Shown here: positions 33,685 to 42,395 of the stretch, one piece after another | Position numbering within the stretch: the stretch's first letter is position 1 | Layout: each line of letters begins with the position of its first letter | Origin: Micromonospora lupini | GTDB lineage: Bacteria > Actinomycetota > Actinomycetes > Mycobacteriales > Micromonosporaceae | Length of the DNA stretch: 64,000 nucleotides | Direction of reading: 5' to 3' | Assembly (NCBI RefSeq): GCF_026342015.1 | Contig: NZ_JAPENL010000003.1 | Coordinates: 1 to 64,000 of the forward strand | Notes under the pieces: model-generated | Seen by the model: the letters and a program-made list of their open reading frames with translations, nothing else | Database searches by the model: none | Told to the model about the DNA's origin: nothing | Program-made: the position numbers and the translations under genes

Positions 33685-34752
33685 CTACGCCCCGGTCCCG
33701 AGCGCGCGGCTGAACCGCACGTCGCCCTCGAAGAGATGGCGGATGTCGCTGACCCCGTGCCGGATCATCAGGGTCCGGTCGATGCCCATGCCGAAGGCGA
33801 ATCCGGAGTAGACCTCCGGGTCGACGCCGCAGGCGCGCAGCACCCGCGGGTTGACCATCCCGCAGCCGCCCCACTCGACCCACTGCGGGCCGTCGCGGTG
33901 CTCCGGGAACCACACGTCGAACTCCGCCGACGGCTCGGTGAACGGGAAGTAGTGCGGCCGCCACCGGGTCTTCGCCTCCGGACCGAACATGGCCCGGGCG
34001 AAGTGGTCGAGGGTGCCCCGCAGGTGCGCCATCGTGATGCCCTTGTCGACCACCAGGCCCTCGGCCTGGTGGAACACCGGGCTGTGGGTGGCGTCGATCT
34101 CGTCGGTGCGGTAGACGCGGCCGGGCACGATCACGTAGATCGGCGGCTTGCGGCTGAGCATCGTACGGGTCTGCACCGTCGACGTGTGCGTGCGCAGCAC
34201 CAGGCCGGAGCCCTCCGGTGCGATGTGGAAGGTGTCCATCAGCCCGCGCGCCGGGTGGTCGGCGGGGATGTTCAGCGCGTCGAAGTTGACCCACTCCAGG
34301 TCGACCTCGGGCCCCTCGGCCACCTCGTAGCCCATCCCGACGAAGAGGTCGCTTATCGACTCCATCAGGGTGCTCAGCGGATGCCGGGCGCCCCGGGGGC
34401 GCCTGTCGAAGGGCAGGGTGACGTCCACCCGCTCCTCCACGAGCACCCGCTCGGCCTGCTCGCGCTCCAGCACCTCGGCGCGGTCGGCGTAGGCGGTCTC
34501 GATCGCCCGGCGGGCCTCGTTGACCCGCTTGCCGGCGTCGGACTTCGCGGCCGGCGGCAGCGCGCCGATCTCCCGGCGCGCGAGGGAGACCGGGGACCGG
34601 TCGCCGAGGTGCGCGGGGCGCAGCGCGGTCAGCGCGTCCGGGTCGACGGCGGCGGTGAACGCCTTCGTGGCGTCCGCGACGGCCTCATCCAGCGCGGCGG
34701 GGTCGAGCAGGGCGACCTGTTTCGGGTCGTACGGATCGTTGCGGTAGGTCAT
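33685..34752 (-). CDS. pheS: phenylalanyl-tRNA synthetase alpha subunit
   Basis: 355 residues, class II synthetase core. Motif 2 region (VYRTDEIDATHSPVFHQAEG), the substrate-pocket FTEPSAEFDVWF and motif 3 (GFAFGMGIDRTLMIRHG) are present. The N-terminal coiled coil covers about residues 20-95. ATG 34752 matches the family N-terminus (MTYRNDPYDPKQ). GTG 34773 in the same frame is a possible earlier start; neither has an ideal Shine-Dalgarno spacing. Confidence 0.97.
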   Translation of the reverse strand: MTYRNDPYDPKQVALLDPAALDEAVADATKAFTAAVDPDALTALRPAHLGDRSPVSLARREIGALPPAAKSDAGKRVNEARRAIETAYADRAEVLEREQAERVLVEERVDVTLPFDRRPRGARHPLSTLMESISDLFVGMGYEVAEGPEVDLEWVNFDALNIPADHPARGLMDTFHIAPEGSGLVLRTHTSTVQTRTMLSRKPPIYVIVPGRVYRTDEIDATHSPVFHQAEGLVVDKGITMAHLRGTLDHFARAMFGPEAKTRWRPHYFPFTEPSAEFDVWFPEHRDGPQWVEWGGCGMVNPRVLRACGVDPEVYSGFAFGMGIDRTLMIRHGVSDIRHLFEGDVRFSRALGTGA

Positions 34753-34876
34753 GGCGTACGGGCACTCCCTCACGGCGGCGCCAACCCTCAGCGGGGCGGC
34801 TAGGCGAGTCTACGGACGCGCGGCTGTGCCGCAGCCCGCCGGTAGGAGTCCGTGCAGGAAGCAGGTCAGGCCCGCC

Positions 34877-34896
34877 GCCCGCCGACACCGGCGGGC
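34877..34896 (-). terminator. hairpin between the rRNA methyltransferase gene and pheS
   Basis: GCCCGCCG and CGGCGGGC form a perfect 8-bp stem around ACAC, about 75 bp after the methyltransferase stop. It may end that transcript or attenuate read-through into pheS. Confidence 0.4.
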
Positions 34897-34972
34897 TGGC
34901 TAAACGAACGCCGTTGCGCGTTCATGGACGGACGCTCTCCCCTGCTGTCGATCGCGCCGGGTGCGGACACCG

Positions 34973-35770
34973 TCAGCGCTGTGCTCTCGCTGAAGCGTAC
35001 AGGCAGACCGCCGCCGCGGCAGCCAGGTTGAGGCTCTCCGCGCGCCCGTACAGGGGCACCCGCACGCGGGCGTCGGCGGTGGCTGTCAACTCCTCGGGCA
35101 GCCCGTGCGCCTCCGAGCCGAACAGCCAGGCGGTGGGCCCGACGAGCCGGCCGTAGTCGGTCAGGTCGTCCAGGTCGTCGTCGCCGTACCCAGTGGTGGC
35201 GAAGATCGACAGCCCGGCGGCGCGCAGCGCGTCGACGACCACGACCGGGTCGGCGGCGCGCACCACGTCGACGTGGAAGAGGCTGCCGGCCGAGGCCCGG
35301 ACGCACTTGCCGTTGTAGGGGTCGACGGCGTCCCCGGCGAAGACCACCACGCCCGCGCCTGCCGCGTCGGCGGTGCGCAGCACCGTACCGGCGTTGCCCG
35401 GGTCGCGGATCTCGGCGAGCACCGCCACCAGCCGGGGCCCGCCCGCGAGGGCCTGCTCCAGCGACACGTCCAGGTGCCGGCAGACGGCGACCAGCCCCTG
35501 CGGGGCGACGGTCTCGGCCAACGCGGCGAGCGCGTCGTCGGTCACCTCGGAGATCGGCACGTCGGCGCGGGCCGCCGTGGCGGCCAGCTCCGGATACCTG
35601 TCGAGGGCGGCGGGCGTACCGAACAGCTCGGTGACCACCCCCGGCCGCGCGAGGGCCTCGCGGACGGCCTGCGGGCCCTCGGCCAGGAAACGGCCGGTGG
35701 CGTCGCGGTCGCGGCGGCGCTGCAGGCGACGGGCGGCGACAACCCTGGGGGTACGCGGGGTGAAGGCCAT
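34973..35770 (-). CDS. TrmH/SpoU-family RNA 2'-O-methyltransferase
   Basis: 265 residues. An N-terminal substrate-binding domain (about 15-95) precedes a SpoU methyltransferase domain with a trefoil knot. Motif 1 is EIRDPGNAGTVLRTADA, motif 2 WLFGSEAHGLP and motif 3 VPLYGRAESLNLAAAAAVCLY. It methylates rRNA or tRNA using S-adenosylmethionine. ATG 35770 has GGAGGA about nine bases upstream. The rplT-then-trmH-then-pheST order is conserved in actinomycetes. Confidence 0.93.
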   Translation of the reverse strand: MAFTPRTPRVVAARRLQRRRDRDATGRFLAEGPQAVREALARPGVVTELFGTPAALDRYPELAATAARADVPISEVTDDALAALAETVAPQGLVAVCRHLDVSLEQALAGGPRLVAVLAEIRDPGNAGTVLRTADAAGAGVVVFAGDAVDPYNGKCVRASAGSLFHVDVVRAADPVVVVDALRAAGLSIFATTGYGDDDLDDLTDYGRLVGPTAWLFGSEAHGLPEELTATADARVRVPLYGRAESLNLAAAAAVCLYASARAQR

Positions 35771-35853
35771 GGTGGGTGTTCCTCCGGCACGATTGAGGCG
35801 CCCCCCGGACGGCGGTGCCGACACGGGAGACGCCTCGCTCTGGTGCGGGGGGA

Positions 35854-36246
35854 TCAGGCGGCCTGGGCCGCCGCGCCGCCGGTGCCCTCGGCCGTGACCG
35901 CGGCCCGGGCCAGCTCGACGATCGCCGCGAAAGAGGCGGCGTCGTTGACGGCCATGTCGGCCAGGATCTTGCGGTCCACCTCGATGCCGGCCAGACGCAG
36001 GCCCTGGATCAGGCGGTTGTAGGTCATCCCGTTGGCCCGGGCGCCCGCGTTGATCCGCTGGATCCACAGCTGCCGGAAGTCGCCCTTGCGGTCACGACGG
36101 TCCCGGTAGGCGTACTGCATCGAGTGCAGCACCTGCTCCTTGGCCTTGCGGTACAGCCGGGAGCGCTGACCGCGGTAACCACTCGCGGTCTCCAGCAGGG
36201 TACGACGCTTCTTCTGGGCGTTTACAGCCCGCTTGACGCGTGCCAT
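35854..36246 (-). CDS. rplT: ribosomal protein L20
   Basis: 130 residues. The signature MARVKRAVNAQKKRR is followed by GYRGQRSRLYRKAKEQV and WIQRINAGARANGMTYNRL. Binds 23S rRNA early in large-subunit assembly. The last ten residues are an Ala/Gly-rich extension. Third gene of infC-rpmI-rplT. Confidence 0.98.
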   Translation of the reverse strand: MARVKRAVNAQKKRRTLLETASGYRGQRSRLYRKAKEQVLHSMQYAYRDRRDRKGDFRQLWIQRINAGARANGMTYNRLIQGLRLAGIEVDRKILADMAVNDAASFAAIVELARAAVTAEGTGGAAAQAA

Positions 36247-36278
36247 CTCAACTCCTTCTTACGTAAAGGTGGCGCGCG

Positions 36279-36473
36279 TCAGCGGCCGAGCAGCTTCTTG
36301 ATGCGCTTGACGTCGGCCTTGGCCAGCACGACCGTGCCGGTCAGCCGGCGGGTCTGGGTGGAGGGCTTCTTCTCCAGGTTGTGGCGGAGGCCGGCCTGCT
36401 GGGCAACGATCTTGCCCTTGCCGGTCACCTTGACCCGCTTACCCATACCCGTGTGGCTCTTCATCTTCGGCAT
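36279..36473 (-). CDS. rpmI: ribosomal protein L35
   Basis: 64 residues starting MPKMKSHTGMGKRVKVTGKG, the full L35 signature. Lysine rich. ATG 36473 has a GGGGAGA about eleven bases upstream. It lies 19 bp after infC and 32 bp before rplT in one operon. Confidence 0.98.
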   Translation of the reverse strand: MPKMKSHTGMGKRVKVTGKGKIVAQQAGLRHNLEKKPSTQTRRLTGTVVLAKADVKRIKKLLGR

Positions 36474-36492
36474 GTGGAACGTCTCTCCCCTG

Positions 36493-37161
36493 TTACTCGC
36501 TGCTGGTGTCGGCGGCGAGGCCGGTGTCACCGGCGGCTGCGGTCTCGCTGACCGCCGCGGTCTCATCGGCTTCCGGAGCGGCGGAATCATCCGCTGCCCG
36601 GTCCCGAGGTGCACCACGGGACGCCGTGGCGGCGACCGCGGATGCCTTGACGGCCCGATGCGGGGCGAGAACCATGATCATGTTTCGGCCGTCCTGCTTC
36701 GGAGCGGCCTCGACGTATCCCAGTTCCGTGATCTCGGACTCGAGCCGACGCAGGAGCCGGTAACCCAGCTCCGGGCGGCTCTGCTCGCGACCGCGGAACA
36801 TGATCGTCACCTTGACCTTGTCGCCCGCCTTGAGGAACCGCACCACGTGACCCTTCTTGGTCTCGTAGTCGTGCGGGTCGATCTTCGGACGGAGCTTCAT
36901 TTCCTTGATGACGGTCTGCTGCTGATTACGCCGCGCTTCGCGCGCCTTGAGTGCGCTCTCGTACTTGAACTTGCCGAAGTCCATGAGCTTGCACACCGGC
37001 GGGCGCGCCATCGGCGCAACCTCGACCAGGTCCAGATCGACGTCCGCGGCCAGCTGAAGGGCGCGCTCCAGCGGGACGATGCCCACCTGCTCACCCTCGG
37101 GGCCGACCAGTCGGACCTCACGTGCCCGGATCTGCTCGTTCACGCGTGGTTCGACGCTGAT
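36493..37161 (-). CDS. infC: translation initiation factor IF-3, apparent ATC start
   Basis: About 222 residues. The N-terminal domain (NEQIRAREVRLVGPEGEQVG) is followed by a linker helix and the C-terminal 30S-binding domain (KLRPKIDPHDYETK, VTIMFRGREQSRPELG). A 40-residue Ala/Asp-rich tail is lineage specific. The start is placed at ATC 37161: AGGAGG (37166-37171) lies just before it, and ISVEPR matches family N-termini. GTG 37143 is 22 bases from that site. Rare start codons in infC allow IF-3 to repress its own synthesis. Confidence 0.9.
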   Translation of the reverse strand: MSVEPRVNEQIRAREVRLVGPEGEQVGIVPLERALQLAADVDLDLVEVAPMARPPVCKLMDFGKFKYESALKAREARRNQQQTVIKEMKLRPKIDPHDYETKKGHVVRFLKAGDKVKVTIMFRGREQSRPELGYRLLRRLESEITELGYVEAAPKQDGRNMIMVLAPHRAVKASAVAATASRGAPRDRAADDSAAPEADETAAVSETAAAGDTGLAADTSSE

Positions 37162-37446
37162 GGGGCCTCCTCGAGTCGTTTCTGCTCTGTCGCCGACCCC
37201 TGCGGCTCCCGGGTGGGAACCGACCCGGAAAGCAGAAGGCCCCGGCGCATGCCAGGGCCCGCTCGACCGGTCGGCGTGATCACAGGATCACACGTCCGGG
37301 ACCGGGACATGCCCGGAACCGGTGACCGGACCCGGCCACCGTAGCGGCGACTCGGGTGGGAGCAGGCGCTCCGCTTTCAAGGCTGTCTGCTCGCACGCGG
37401 AGACAGCCTGGTCGACTCGGCAACCTTACACCCCCGCCTCGCTCGC
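37162..37446 (-). promoter_or_regulatory. infC-rpmI-rplT leader
   Basis: Leader of about 250 nt with no gene. It holds one hairpin near its 5' end (37381-37408, 8-bp stem GGCTGTCT/AGACAGCC) and an attenuator-like hairpin (37238-37259) followed by TTCTGCTTT. The layout suggests control by transcription attenuation, perhaps by L20 or IF-3 levels. Confidence 0.5.
37238..37259 (-). terminator. attenuator-like hairpin in the infC leader
   Basis: On the minus strand GGCCCTGGC-ATGC-GCCGGGGCC forms a 9-bp stem with one G-U pair, followed by TTCTGCTTT. It lies about 75 nt before the infC ribosome-binding site. Confidence 0.55.
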
Positions 37447-37452
37447 CCCCAA
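37423..37452 (-). promoter_or_regulatory. infC operon promoter
   Basis: Minus-strand TTGGGG (37447-37452) and TAAGGT (37423-37428) with an 18-bp spacer. The -10 and its following GTTG resemble the middle rrn promoter of this window. Confidence 0.5.
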
Positions 37453-37769
37453 ACCGGGCACGACCTGCGGCCGAACGCCAGTGCGGCCGGCCGCCGCAGC
37501 GCCCGACGCCGCGTCGCCGCGGGCACACCGCCGGGGCGGGGCGGCGGCAAGATCCGCGCACTTTCCCTGAAACTGCTGCCTCCCGGCACGGCTGAGGCAG
37601 CGGTTTCCCTGACGTTGTCGCGATCCTGGCGAGGGTCGCACGGCTGGGCGGGCTGCGACGCGGGCCGGCGGTGGGCGGTGCTGCCGCAGGTCGACGGTGT
37701 CGGGTGCCGGCGCGAGCCGACGGTGGGGCGCGGTTCGGCCCCGGTCGGCCGTGGGCCGGTTCGGCCGGG
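37453..37769. other. gene-free stretch between infC promoter and PH-domain gene
   Basis: GC-rich DNA with no supported gene. At 37569-37606 a hairpin, GCTGCCTC/GAGGCAGC extended by GAAAC/GTTTC with one mismatch, could terminate the PH-domain gene transcript. TTTCCCTGA repeats on both sides of it. The long plus-strand frame through here has no ribosome-binding site or family similarity. Confidence 0.5.
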
Positions 37770-38252
37770 TCAGCGGTCGACGGCGCGATCGGCGCGATCG
37801 GCGAGGCGGGTCAGGTGGGCCTCGTGCAGCCGGCGCAGGGCGCGGACCCCGTCGACGGCCAACTCCTTGTCGGCGGCCTGCAACGCGACCATCGGCAGCA
37901 GGTCGTCGTCGTGCAGCTCCAGGCTGGCCCACGGCGCGCCCCGGTCGAAGCGGACACCCCGGACAACCTCCCAGGGCAGGTCGTACGAGCTGATGACGTT
38001 GCGGACGCGGATACCGCGCCCGTCCGCCTCCACCCGCGGGCGGGTGAACAGGAGGAAGCCCAGCGCCCCGAAGATGCCCAGGCCGATCATGGCGATCTGG
38101 TCGCCGCGCTGGAAGCTGCCGTAACCGTCGCCGGTCGGCCCGCTCAGCGAGGTGGCGACCAGGGCGAACACCACCACCAGGGCAGCCGCCGCCGACCAGC
38201 AGACCACCCGGATGCGGCGGGGCTTGAGGCGGACCAGCTCGGTTTCACTCAC
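37770..38252 (-). CDS. PH-domain membrane protein
   Basis: 160 residues. Two hydrophobic segments (about 17-38 and 50-70) precede a bacterial PH-like domain: VEADGRGIRVRNVISSYDLPWEVVRGVRF is the usual opening. Such small actinobacterial proteins have no assigned role. Start GTG 38252 (SETELVRLKPRR); the Shine-Dalgarno sequence is weak. Confidence 0.8.
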   Translation of the reverse strand: MSETELVRLKPRRIRVVCWSAAAALVVVFALVATSLSGPTGDGYGSFQRGDQIAMIGLGIFGALGFLLFTRPRVEADGRGIRVRNVISSYDLPWEVVRGVRFDRGAPWASLELHDDDLLPMVALQAADKELAVDGVRALRRLHEAHLTRLADRADRAVDR

Positions 38253-38555
38253 CCCACCAGTCTGCCACCCGCACCGGCCCGGCAGCCGCACCACCCGCCG
38301 AGCCGCCACTCAGCGCGGCACCGGACCCCTCACCCGTCCCCCAGGCCCGCGCCACGCCGCACGGCCCCGCACCGCACCCGCACCCGCGCTCGCTCCTGGA
38401 TCGAGTGGCCTCGGCTGCGCAGGATGCCACTACTTCCCGCTTCGAGCGCGATCTTGCGGCGACTCAGCGGGAGATCCACTCCAGGTCGGCGATGTGAGGG
38501 TGTCCGGGCGACTGGACACCCCCACATCGGCGATATTGAGTTGATCAATCAGGGA
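38253..38555. other. gap between PH-domain gene and hisG
   Basis: No gene seen. It contains a strong hairpin near the hisG end (38490-38529, listed as a terminator), and just before the hisG stop TTGATCAA, a short palindrome. The rest is featureless C-rich sequence. Confidence 0.6.
38490..38529 (-). terminator. hisE-hisG terminator
   Basis: CGATGTG-A-GGGTGTCC pairs with GGACACCC-C-CACATCG around an 8-nt loop: 15 paired bases with one mismatch, 27 bp past the hisG stop. Confidence 0.7.
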
Positions 38556-39401
38556 TCAGAGGCGACAGGCGTGGATGTTGGTGACCAGGATGGCGCGAGC
38601 GCCCAGGTCGTACAGCTCGTCCATGATCCGGTGCACGTCGTCGCGCAGCACCATCGCCTGCACGGCCACCCAGCCCTCGCGGTGCAGCGGCGACACGGTG
38701 GGCGACTCGATGCCGGGGGTCAGCCCGCTGGCCCGGTCCAGCAGACCGGCCGGCACGTCGTAGGCGAGCATCACGTACCGGCGGGCCACCAGCACGCCGT
38801 GCAGGCGGCGCAGCAACTGCTCGGCCTGCGCGTGCGGCGGCACGCCGGCCCGGCGGACCAGCACCGCCGACGAGCGCAGCAGCGGCTCGCCGAACACCAC
38901 GAGGCCCGCCTGACGCAGGGTCGCGCCGGTCTCCACCACGTCCGCGATCACGTCGGCGACGCCGAGGCGTACGGCGTTCTCCACGGCGCCGTCCAGACGG
39001 ATCACCTCGGCCTTGACGCCCGCCTCGTCGAGGTGCCGCTCGACCAGCCCCGGATAGGCGGTGGCGATCCGGTGCCCGCCCAGCTCCTGCACGGAGGCGA
39101 TGTCGTCGGGGCGGGCGGCGAAGCGGAAGGTGGCCCGGCCGAAGGCGAGGTCGACGACCTCCTCGGCGGGCGCGGCCGAGTCGATGAGCAGGTCCCGGCC
39201 GGTGATGCCGAGGTCGAGGTCACCGGACCCGACGTAGGTGGCGATGTCCTTGGGACGCAGGTAGAAGAATTCGACGTCGTTGGCCTCGTCGCGGCAGACG
39301 AGATCCTTGGGGTCGGTGCGCTGGCGGTAGCCCGCCTCGCGCAGCATCTGGGCGGCCGGCTCGGCCAGGGTGCCCTTGTTGGGGATGGCGACACGCAACA
39401 T
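38556..39401 (-). CDS. hisG: ATP phosphoribosyltransferase, long form
   Basis: 281 residues. First step of histidine synthesis. The PRPP-binding region is DVVETGATLRQAGL, and GSGDLDLGITGRDLL is the periplasmic-binding-like core. The C-terminal 75 residues are the ACT-like regulatory domain of the long, histidine-inhibited form (DDVHRIMDELYDLGARAILV). ATG 39401 has AAGGAG about nine bases upstream. It follows hisE by 45 bp. Confidence 0.96.
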   Translation of the reverse strand: MLRVAIPNKGTLAEPAAQMLREAGYRQRTDPKDLVCRDEANDVEFFYLRPKDIATYVGSGDLDLGITGRDLLIDSAAPAEEVVDLAFGRATFRFAARPDDIASVQELGGHRIATAYPGLVERHLDEAGVKAEVIRLDGAVENAVRLGVADVIADVVETGATLRQAGLVVFGEPLLRSSAVLVRRAGVPPHAQAEQLLRRLHGVLVARRYVMLAYDVPAGLLDRASGLTPGIESPTVSPLHREGWVAVQAMVLRDDVHRIMDELYDLGARAILVTNIHACRL

Positions 39402-39446
39402 GACTGAGTGCTCCTTCGATCGGATGTGATCAACGACGGGGCGCAC

Positions 39447-39710
39447 TCACAGATGTCGGTAGACGTCCTTCAGTTCGAGACCACTGGCGAGCATCAGCAC
39501 CTGGACCTGGTAGAGCAGCTGGGAGATCTCCTCGGCGGTGCGCTGCGGCCCCTCGTGCTCGGCGGCCATCCACGACTCGGCCGCCTCCTCGACGACCTTC
39601 TTGCCGATGAAGTGCACGCCCTTCTCCAGCGCGGCGACGGTGCCCGAGCCCGGGGTGCCGGCGGCGGCCTTGGCCTGCAGCTCGGCGAACAACTCCTCGA
39701 ACGTCTTCAC
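39447..39710 (-). CDS. hisE: phosphoribosyl-ATP pyrophosphatase
   Basis: 87 residues, stand-alone HisE. The MazG-type helices carry the metal-binding glutamates in KKVVEEAAESWMAAEHE. It hydrolyses PR-ATP to PR-AMP, the step after HisG. GTG 39710; first gene of a hisE-hisG pair divergent from the amino-acid transporter. Confidence 0.96.
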   Translation of the reverse strand: MKTFEELFAELQAKAAAGTPGSGTVAALEKGVHFIGKKVVEEAAESWMAAEHEGPQRTAEEISQLLYQVQVLMLASGLELKDVYRHL

Positions 39711-39843
39711 GGGGAACGATTCTTCCAGCCGTCGCGCCGACGCCCCGAGTCCGGGTCCACCGCGACCCAGCAGGCGGACAATTCCCTACCAGCATGGTGG
39801 GAAAATCTTCGATCGACGCCCGTGGAGCTTTACGCTGTCCGCC

Positions 39844-40704
39844 ATGGCCAGCCGCTCACGTCTCCTCGCGCTCATAGTCGCCGGTGTCGTCGTCGCCGCC
39901 ACCGGATGCGCGCCCCAGAAGGAGTCACCGACCCCCACCGACACCGCCTCGCCGTCCTGCGCCAAGGACAGCCTGCCCACCCGTACGCCGGGCAAGCTCA
40001 CCATCGCCACCGACCAGCCGGCCTACGAGCCGTGGTTCCGCAAGGACAAGCCGGACAGCGGCGAGGGCTTCGAGGCCGCGGTCGCGTACGCGGTGGCCGA
40101 GAAGCTGGGCTACGCCCGGAGCGACGTCACCTGGACCCGGGTCAAGTTCGACACCGCGATCGCGCCCGGGGAGAAGAACTTCGACTTCGACATCAACCAG
40201 TTCTCCGTCACGGAGGAGCGCAAGCAGGCGGTGGACTTCTCCGCGCCGTACTACCTGGTGCGCCAGACAGTCATCGCGCTGAAGTCCTCGAAGATCGCCG
40301 GCAAGACGTCGCTGGCGGACCTGCGCGGCGCAAAGCTCGGCGCCCAGGTCGGCACGACCAGCTACCAGGCGATCACTGACGTCATCAAGCCGGCCGGGAA
40401 GCCGCAGGTCTACAACAGCAACGACGACGCCAAGAAGGCCCTGCAGAACGGGCAGATCGACGGGCTCGTGGTGGACCTGCCGACCGCGTTCTACATCACC
40501 GGCGCGGAGATCACCGACGCGACGATAGTCGGTCAGGTGCCGCAGGTGGGCGTGCCCGAGGCCTTCGGGCTGCTGCTGGACAAGAACTCGCCGCTGACCC
40601 GCTGCGTGAGCGGGGCCGTCGGTCAGCTCAGCGAGGCCGGCACGCTCACCGAGCTGGAGCAGAAGTGGCTCGCGCAGGTGGCGGGGGCGGCCGAGCTGCG
40701 GTGA
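39844..40704 (+). CDS. amino-acid ABC transporter substrate-binding lipoprotein
   Basis: 286 residues. A lipoprotein signal (LLALIVAGVVVAATGC, lipobox A-T-G-C) anchors it outside the membrane. The mature part is a family 3 binding protein: GKLTIATDQPAYEPWF start, DFDINQFSVTEERKQAVDFSAPYY hinge region. It probably binds a polar amino acid. TACGCT ends seven bases before ATG 39844, so the message may be leaderless. First of three coupled genes. Confidence 0.93.
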   Translation: MASRSRLLALIVAGVVVAATGCAPQKESPTPTDTASPSCAKDSLPTRTPGKLTIATDQPAYEPWFRKDKPDSGEGFEAAVAYAVAEKLGYARSDVTWTRVKFDTAIAPGEKNFDFDINQFSVTEERKQAVDFSAPYYLVRQTVIALKSSKIAGKTSLADLRGAKLGAQVGTTSYQAITDVIKPAGKPQVYNSNDDAKKALQNGQIDGLVVDLPTAFYITGAEITDATIVGQVPQVGVPEAFGLLLDKNSPLTRCVSGAVGQLSEAGTLTELEQKWLAQVAGAAELR

Positions 40705-41546
40705 CGCCGCGGGAGCACACCCCCTCCGCGGCGCAGCTGCGGCGGTCGGCGTACCGGCGTCGGCAGAGCGTCCACAGCGTGCTGATCGCGGCCTTCTCCA
40801 CGGCCGCGCTCGGCACGCTGCTTGTCGTCGCCGTGACGGGCGCGCCCGGCTGGGACCGGGTCCGGCAGTCGTTCCTGGACCCGGAGATCGGCGCCGACGC
40901 GCTGCCGGCGGTGCTGGACGGGCTCTGGCTCAACGTCCGGCTGCTGGTCTGCTGCGCGGCCGGCGCGCTGCTGCTCGGGCTGGTGATCGCCGTGCTGCGA
41001 ACACTGCGCGGCCCGGTCTTCTTTCCGGTGCGGGCGCTGGCCGCCGGCTACACGTACACCTTCCGGGGCCTGCCGCTGATCATCGTGCTCTATCTGCTCA
41101 CCCTCGGCGTGCCGGGGCTGCGCCTGCAGGGCATGCCGTCGGTGCTGGTGCTCGGCGGGCTCGCGCTGGTGCTCACCTACGGCGGCTATCTGGCCGAGGT
41201 GTTCCGGGCCGGTATCGAGTCGGTGCACCCCAGCCAGCTCGCCGCGGGCCGCTCGCTGGGCCTTACCTACCGGCAGACGATGCGGCACGTGGTGTTGCCG
41301 CAGGCCGTCCGCCGGGTGGCGCCGCCGCTGCTCAACGACGTGGTGGCCCTGCAGAAGGACGTCGGGCTGGTGTCGCTCGCCGGCCCGATCGACGCGGTCC
41401 GCGCCGCCCAGATCGCCACCGCCCAGTCGTTCAACTACACCCCGTACGTGGTGGCCGGGGTGCTGTTCGTGCTGCTCGCGATCCCGCTGATCGCGGTCAC
41501 CGACTGGGTGACGCTGCGCTCGGCCCGTCGCCAGTCGGGAGGCTGA
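40701..41546 (+). CDS. amino-acid ABC transporter permease
   Basis: 281 residues, with five to six membrane segments. The EAA loop AAGRSLGLTYRQTMRHVVLPQA, which contacts the ATPase, is intact. His/Glu/Gln/Arg/opine family. GTG 40701 overlaps the stop of the binding-protein gene by 4 bp. A single permease gene implies a homodimer. Confidence 0.93.
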   Translation: MTPREHTPSAAQLRRSAYRRRQSVHSVLIAAFSTAALGTLLVVAVTGAPGWDRVRQSFLDPEIGADALPAVLDGLWLNVRLLVCCAAGALLLGLVIAVLRTLRGPVFFPVRALAAGYTYTFRGLPLIIVLYLLTLGVPGLRLQGMPSVLVLGGLALVLTYGGYLAEVFRAGIESVHPSQLAAGRSLGLTYRQTMRHVVLPQAVRRVAPPLLNDVVALQKDVGLVSLAGPIDAVRAAQIATAQSFNYTPYVVAGVLFVLLAIPLIAVTDWVTLRSARRQSGG

Positions 41547-41548
41547 CC

Positions 41549-42292
41549 ATGGCTCTGCTGCGCTGCCGGGGTCTGCGCAAGGAGTTCGCCGGCCAGGTCG
41601 TGCTGGACCGGCTCGACCTGACTGTCGACGAGCATCGGGTGGTGGCCCTGATCGGCGCGTCCGGATCGGGCAAGTCCACGCTGCTGCGGTGCGTGAACCT
41701 GCTGGAGGAGGTGGACGACGGCACCATCGAGCTGGACGGGGAGGACATCTCCGACCCCCGGGTCGACGCCGACCGGGTGCGCCGGCGGATCGGCATGGTG
41801 TTCCAGGCGTACAACCTGTTTCCGCACCTGAACGTGCTGGACAACATCACCCTCGCGCCCCGGCGGGTGCACCGACGGGCCCGCGCCGAGGCCGAGGCGC
41901 AGGCCCGCGACCTGCTCGACCGGGTGGGGTTGGGCGCGAAGGCGCACGCCTTTCCGGACGGGCTCTCCGGCGGGCAGCAGCAGCGGGTGGCGATCGTCCG
42001 GGCACTGGCGAACTCGCCCCGGCTGATGCTGCTCGACGAGGTCACCTCGGCCCTGGACCCGGAGCTCGTCGGCGAGGTCCTGACGATGATCCGGGACCTG
42101 AAGGCCGACGGGATGACCATGGTGCTGGCCACCCACGAGATGGGTTTCGCCCGGGAGGTGGCCGACGAGGTGTGCTTCCTCGACGCGGGGCGCGTCGTCG
42201 AGAGCGGCCCACCGGAACAGGTGCTCGGCGAGCCGACGCAGGCCCGGACGCGTCAGTTCCTGCGCCGGATCATCGAGGCCGGCCGACTGTGA
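41549..42292 (+). CDS. amino-acid ABC transporter ATP-binding protein
   Basis: 247 residues, GlnQ/HisP type. Walker A GASGSGKSTLLRC, signature LSGGQQQRVAIVRAL, Walker B LMLLDEVTSALDPE and H-loop ATHEMGFARE. It starts two bases after the permease stop. The last gene of the transporter operon, convergent with ribH. Confidence 0.95.
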   Translation: MALLRCRGLRKEFAGQVVLDRLDLTVDEHRVVALIGASGSGKSTLLRCVNLLEEVDDGTIELDGEDISDPRVDADRVRRRIGMVFQAYNLFPHLNVLDNITLAPRRVHRRARAEAEAQARDLLDRVGLGAKAHAFPDGLSGGQQQRVAIVRALANSPRLMLLDEVTSALDPELVGEVLTMIRDLKADGMTMVLATHEMGFAREVADEVCFLDAGRVVESGPPEQVLGEPTQARTRQFLRRIIEAGRL

Positions 42293-42395
42293 AGCCGGCC
42301 GGCTGTCAGACCAGCCGACCCGAGGCCGGGCAGCTCCGGGGCCGAGCAGGCCCGAAGCCGGCCGACACCGAGGCCGAGCAGCGCCGGAGGCGGCG

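Noticed and set aside
34914..34975. Leader peptide with Phe codons before pheS (pheM-like attenuation)
   Set aside because: The 19-codon frame has a single Phe codon and a badly spaced ribosome-binding site.
37671..39407. 578-residue plus-strand frame over the PH-domain gene and hisG
   Set aside because: Antisense shadow of two supported genes.
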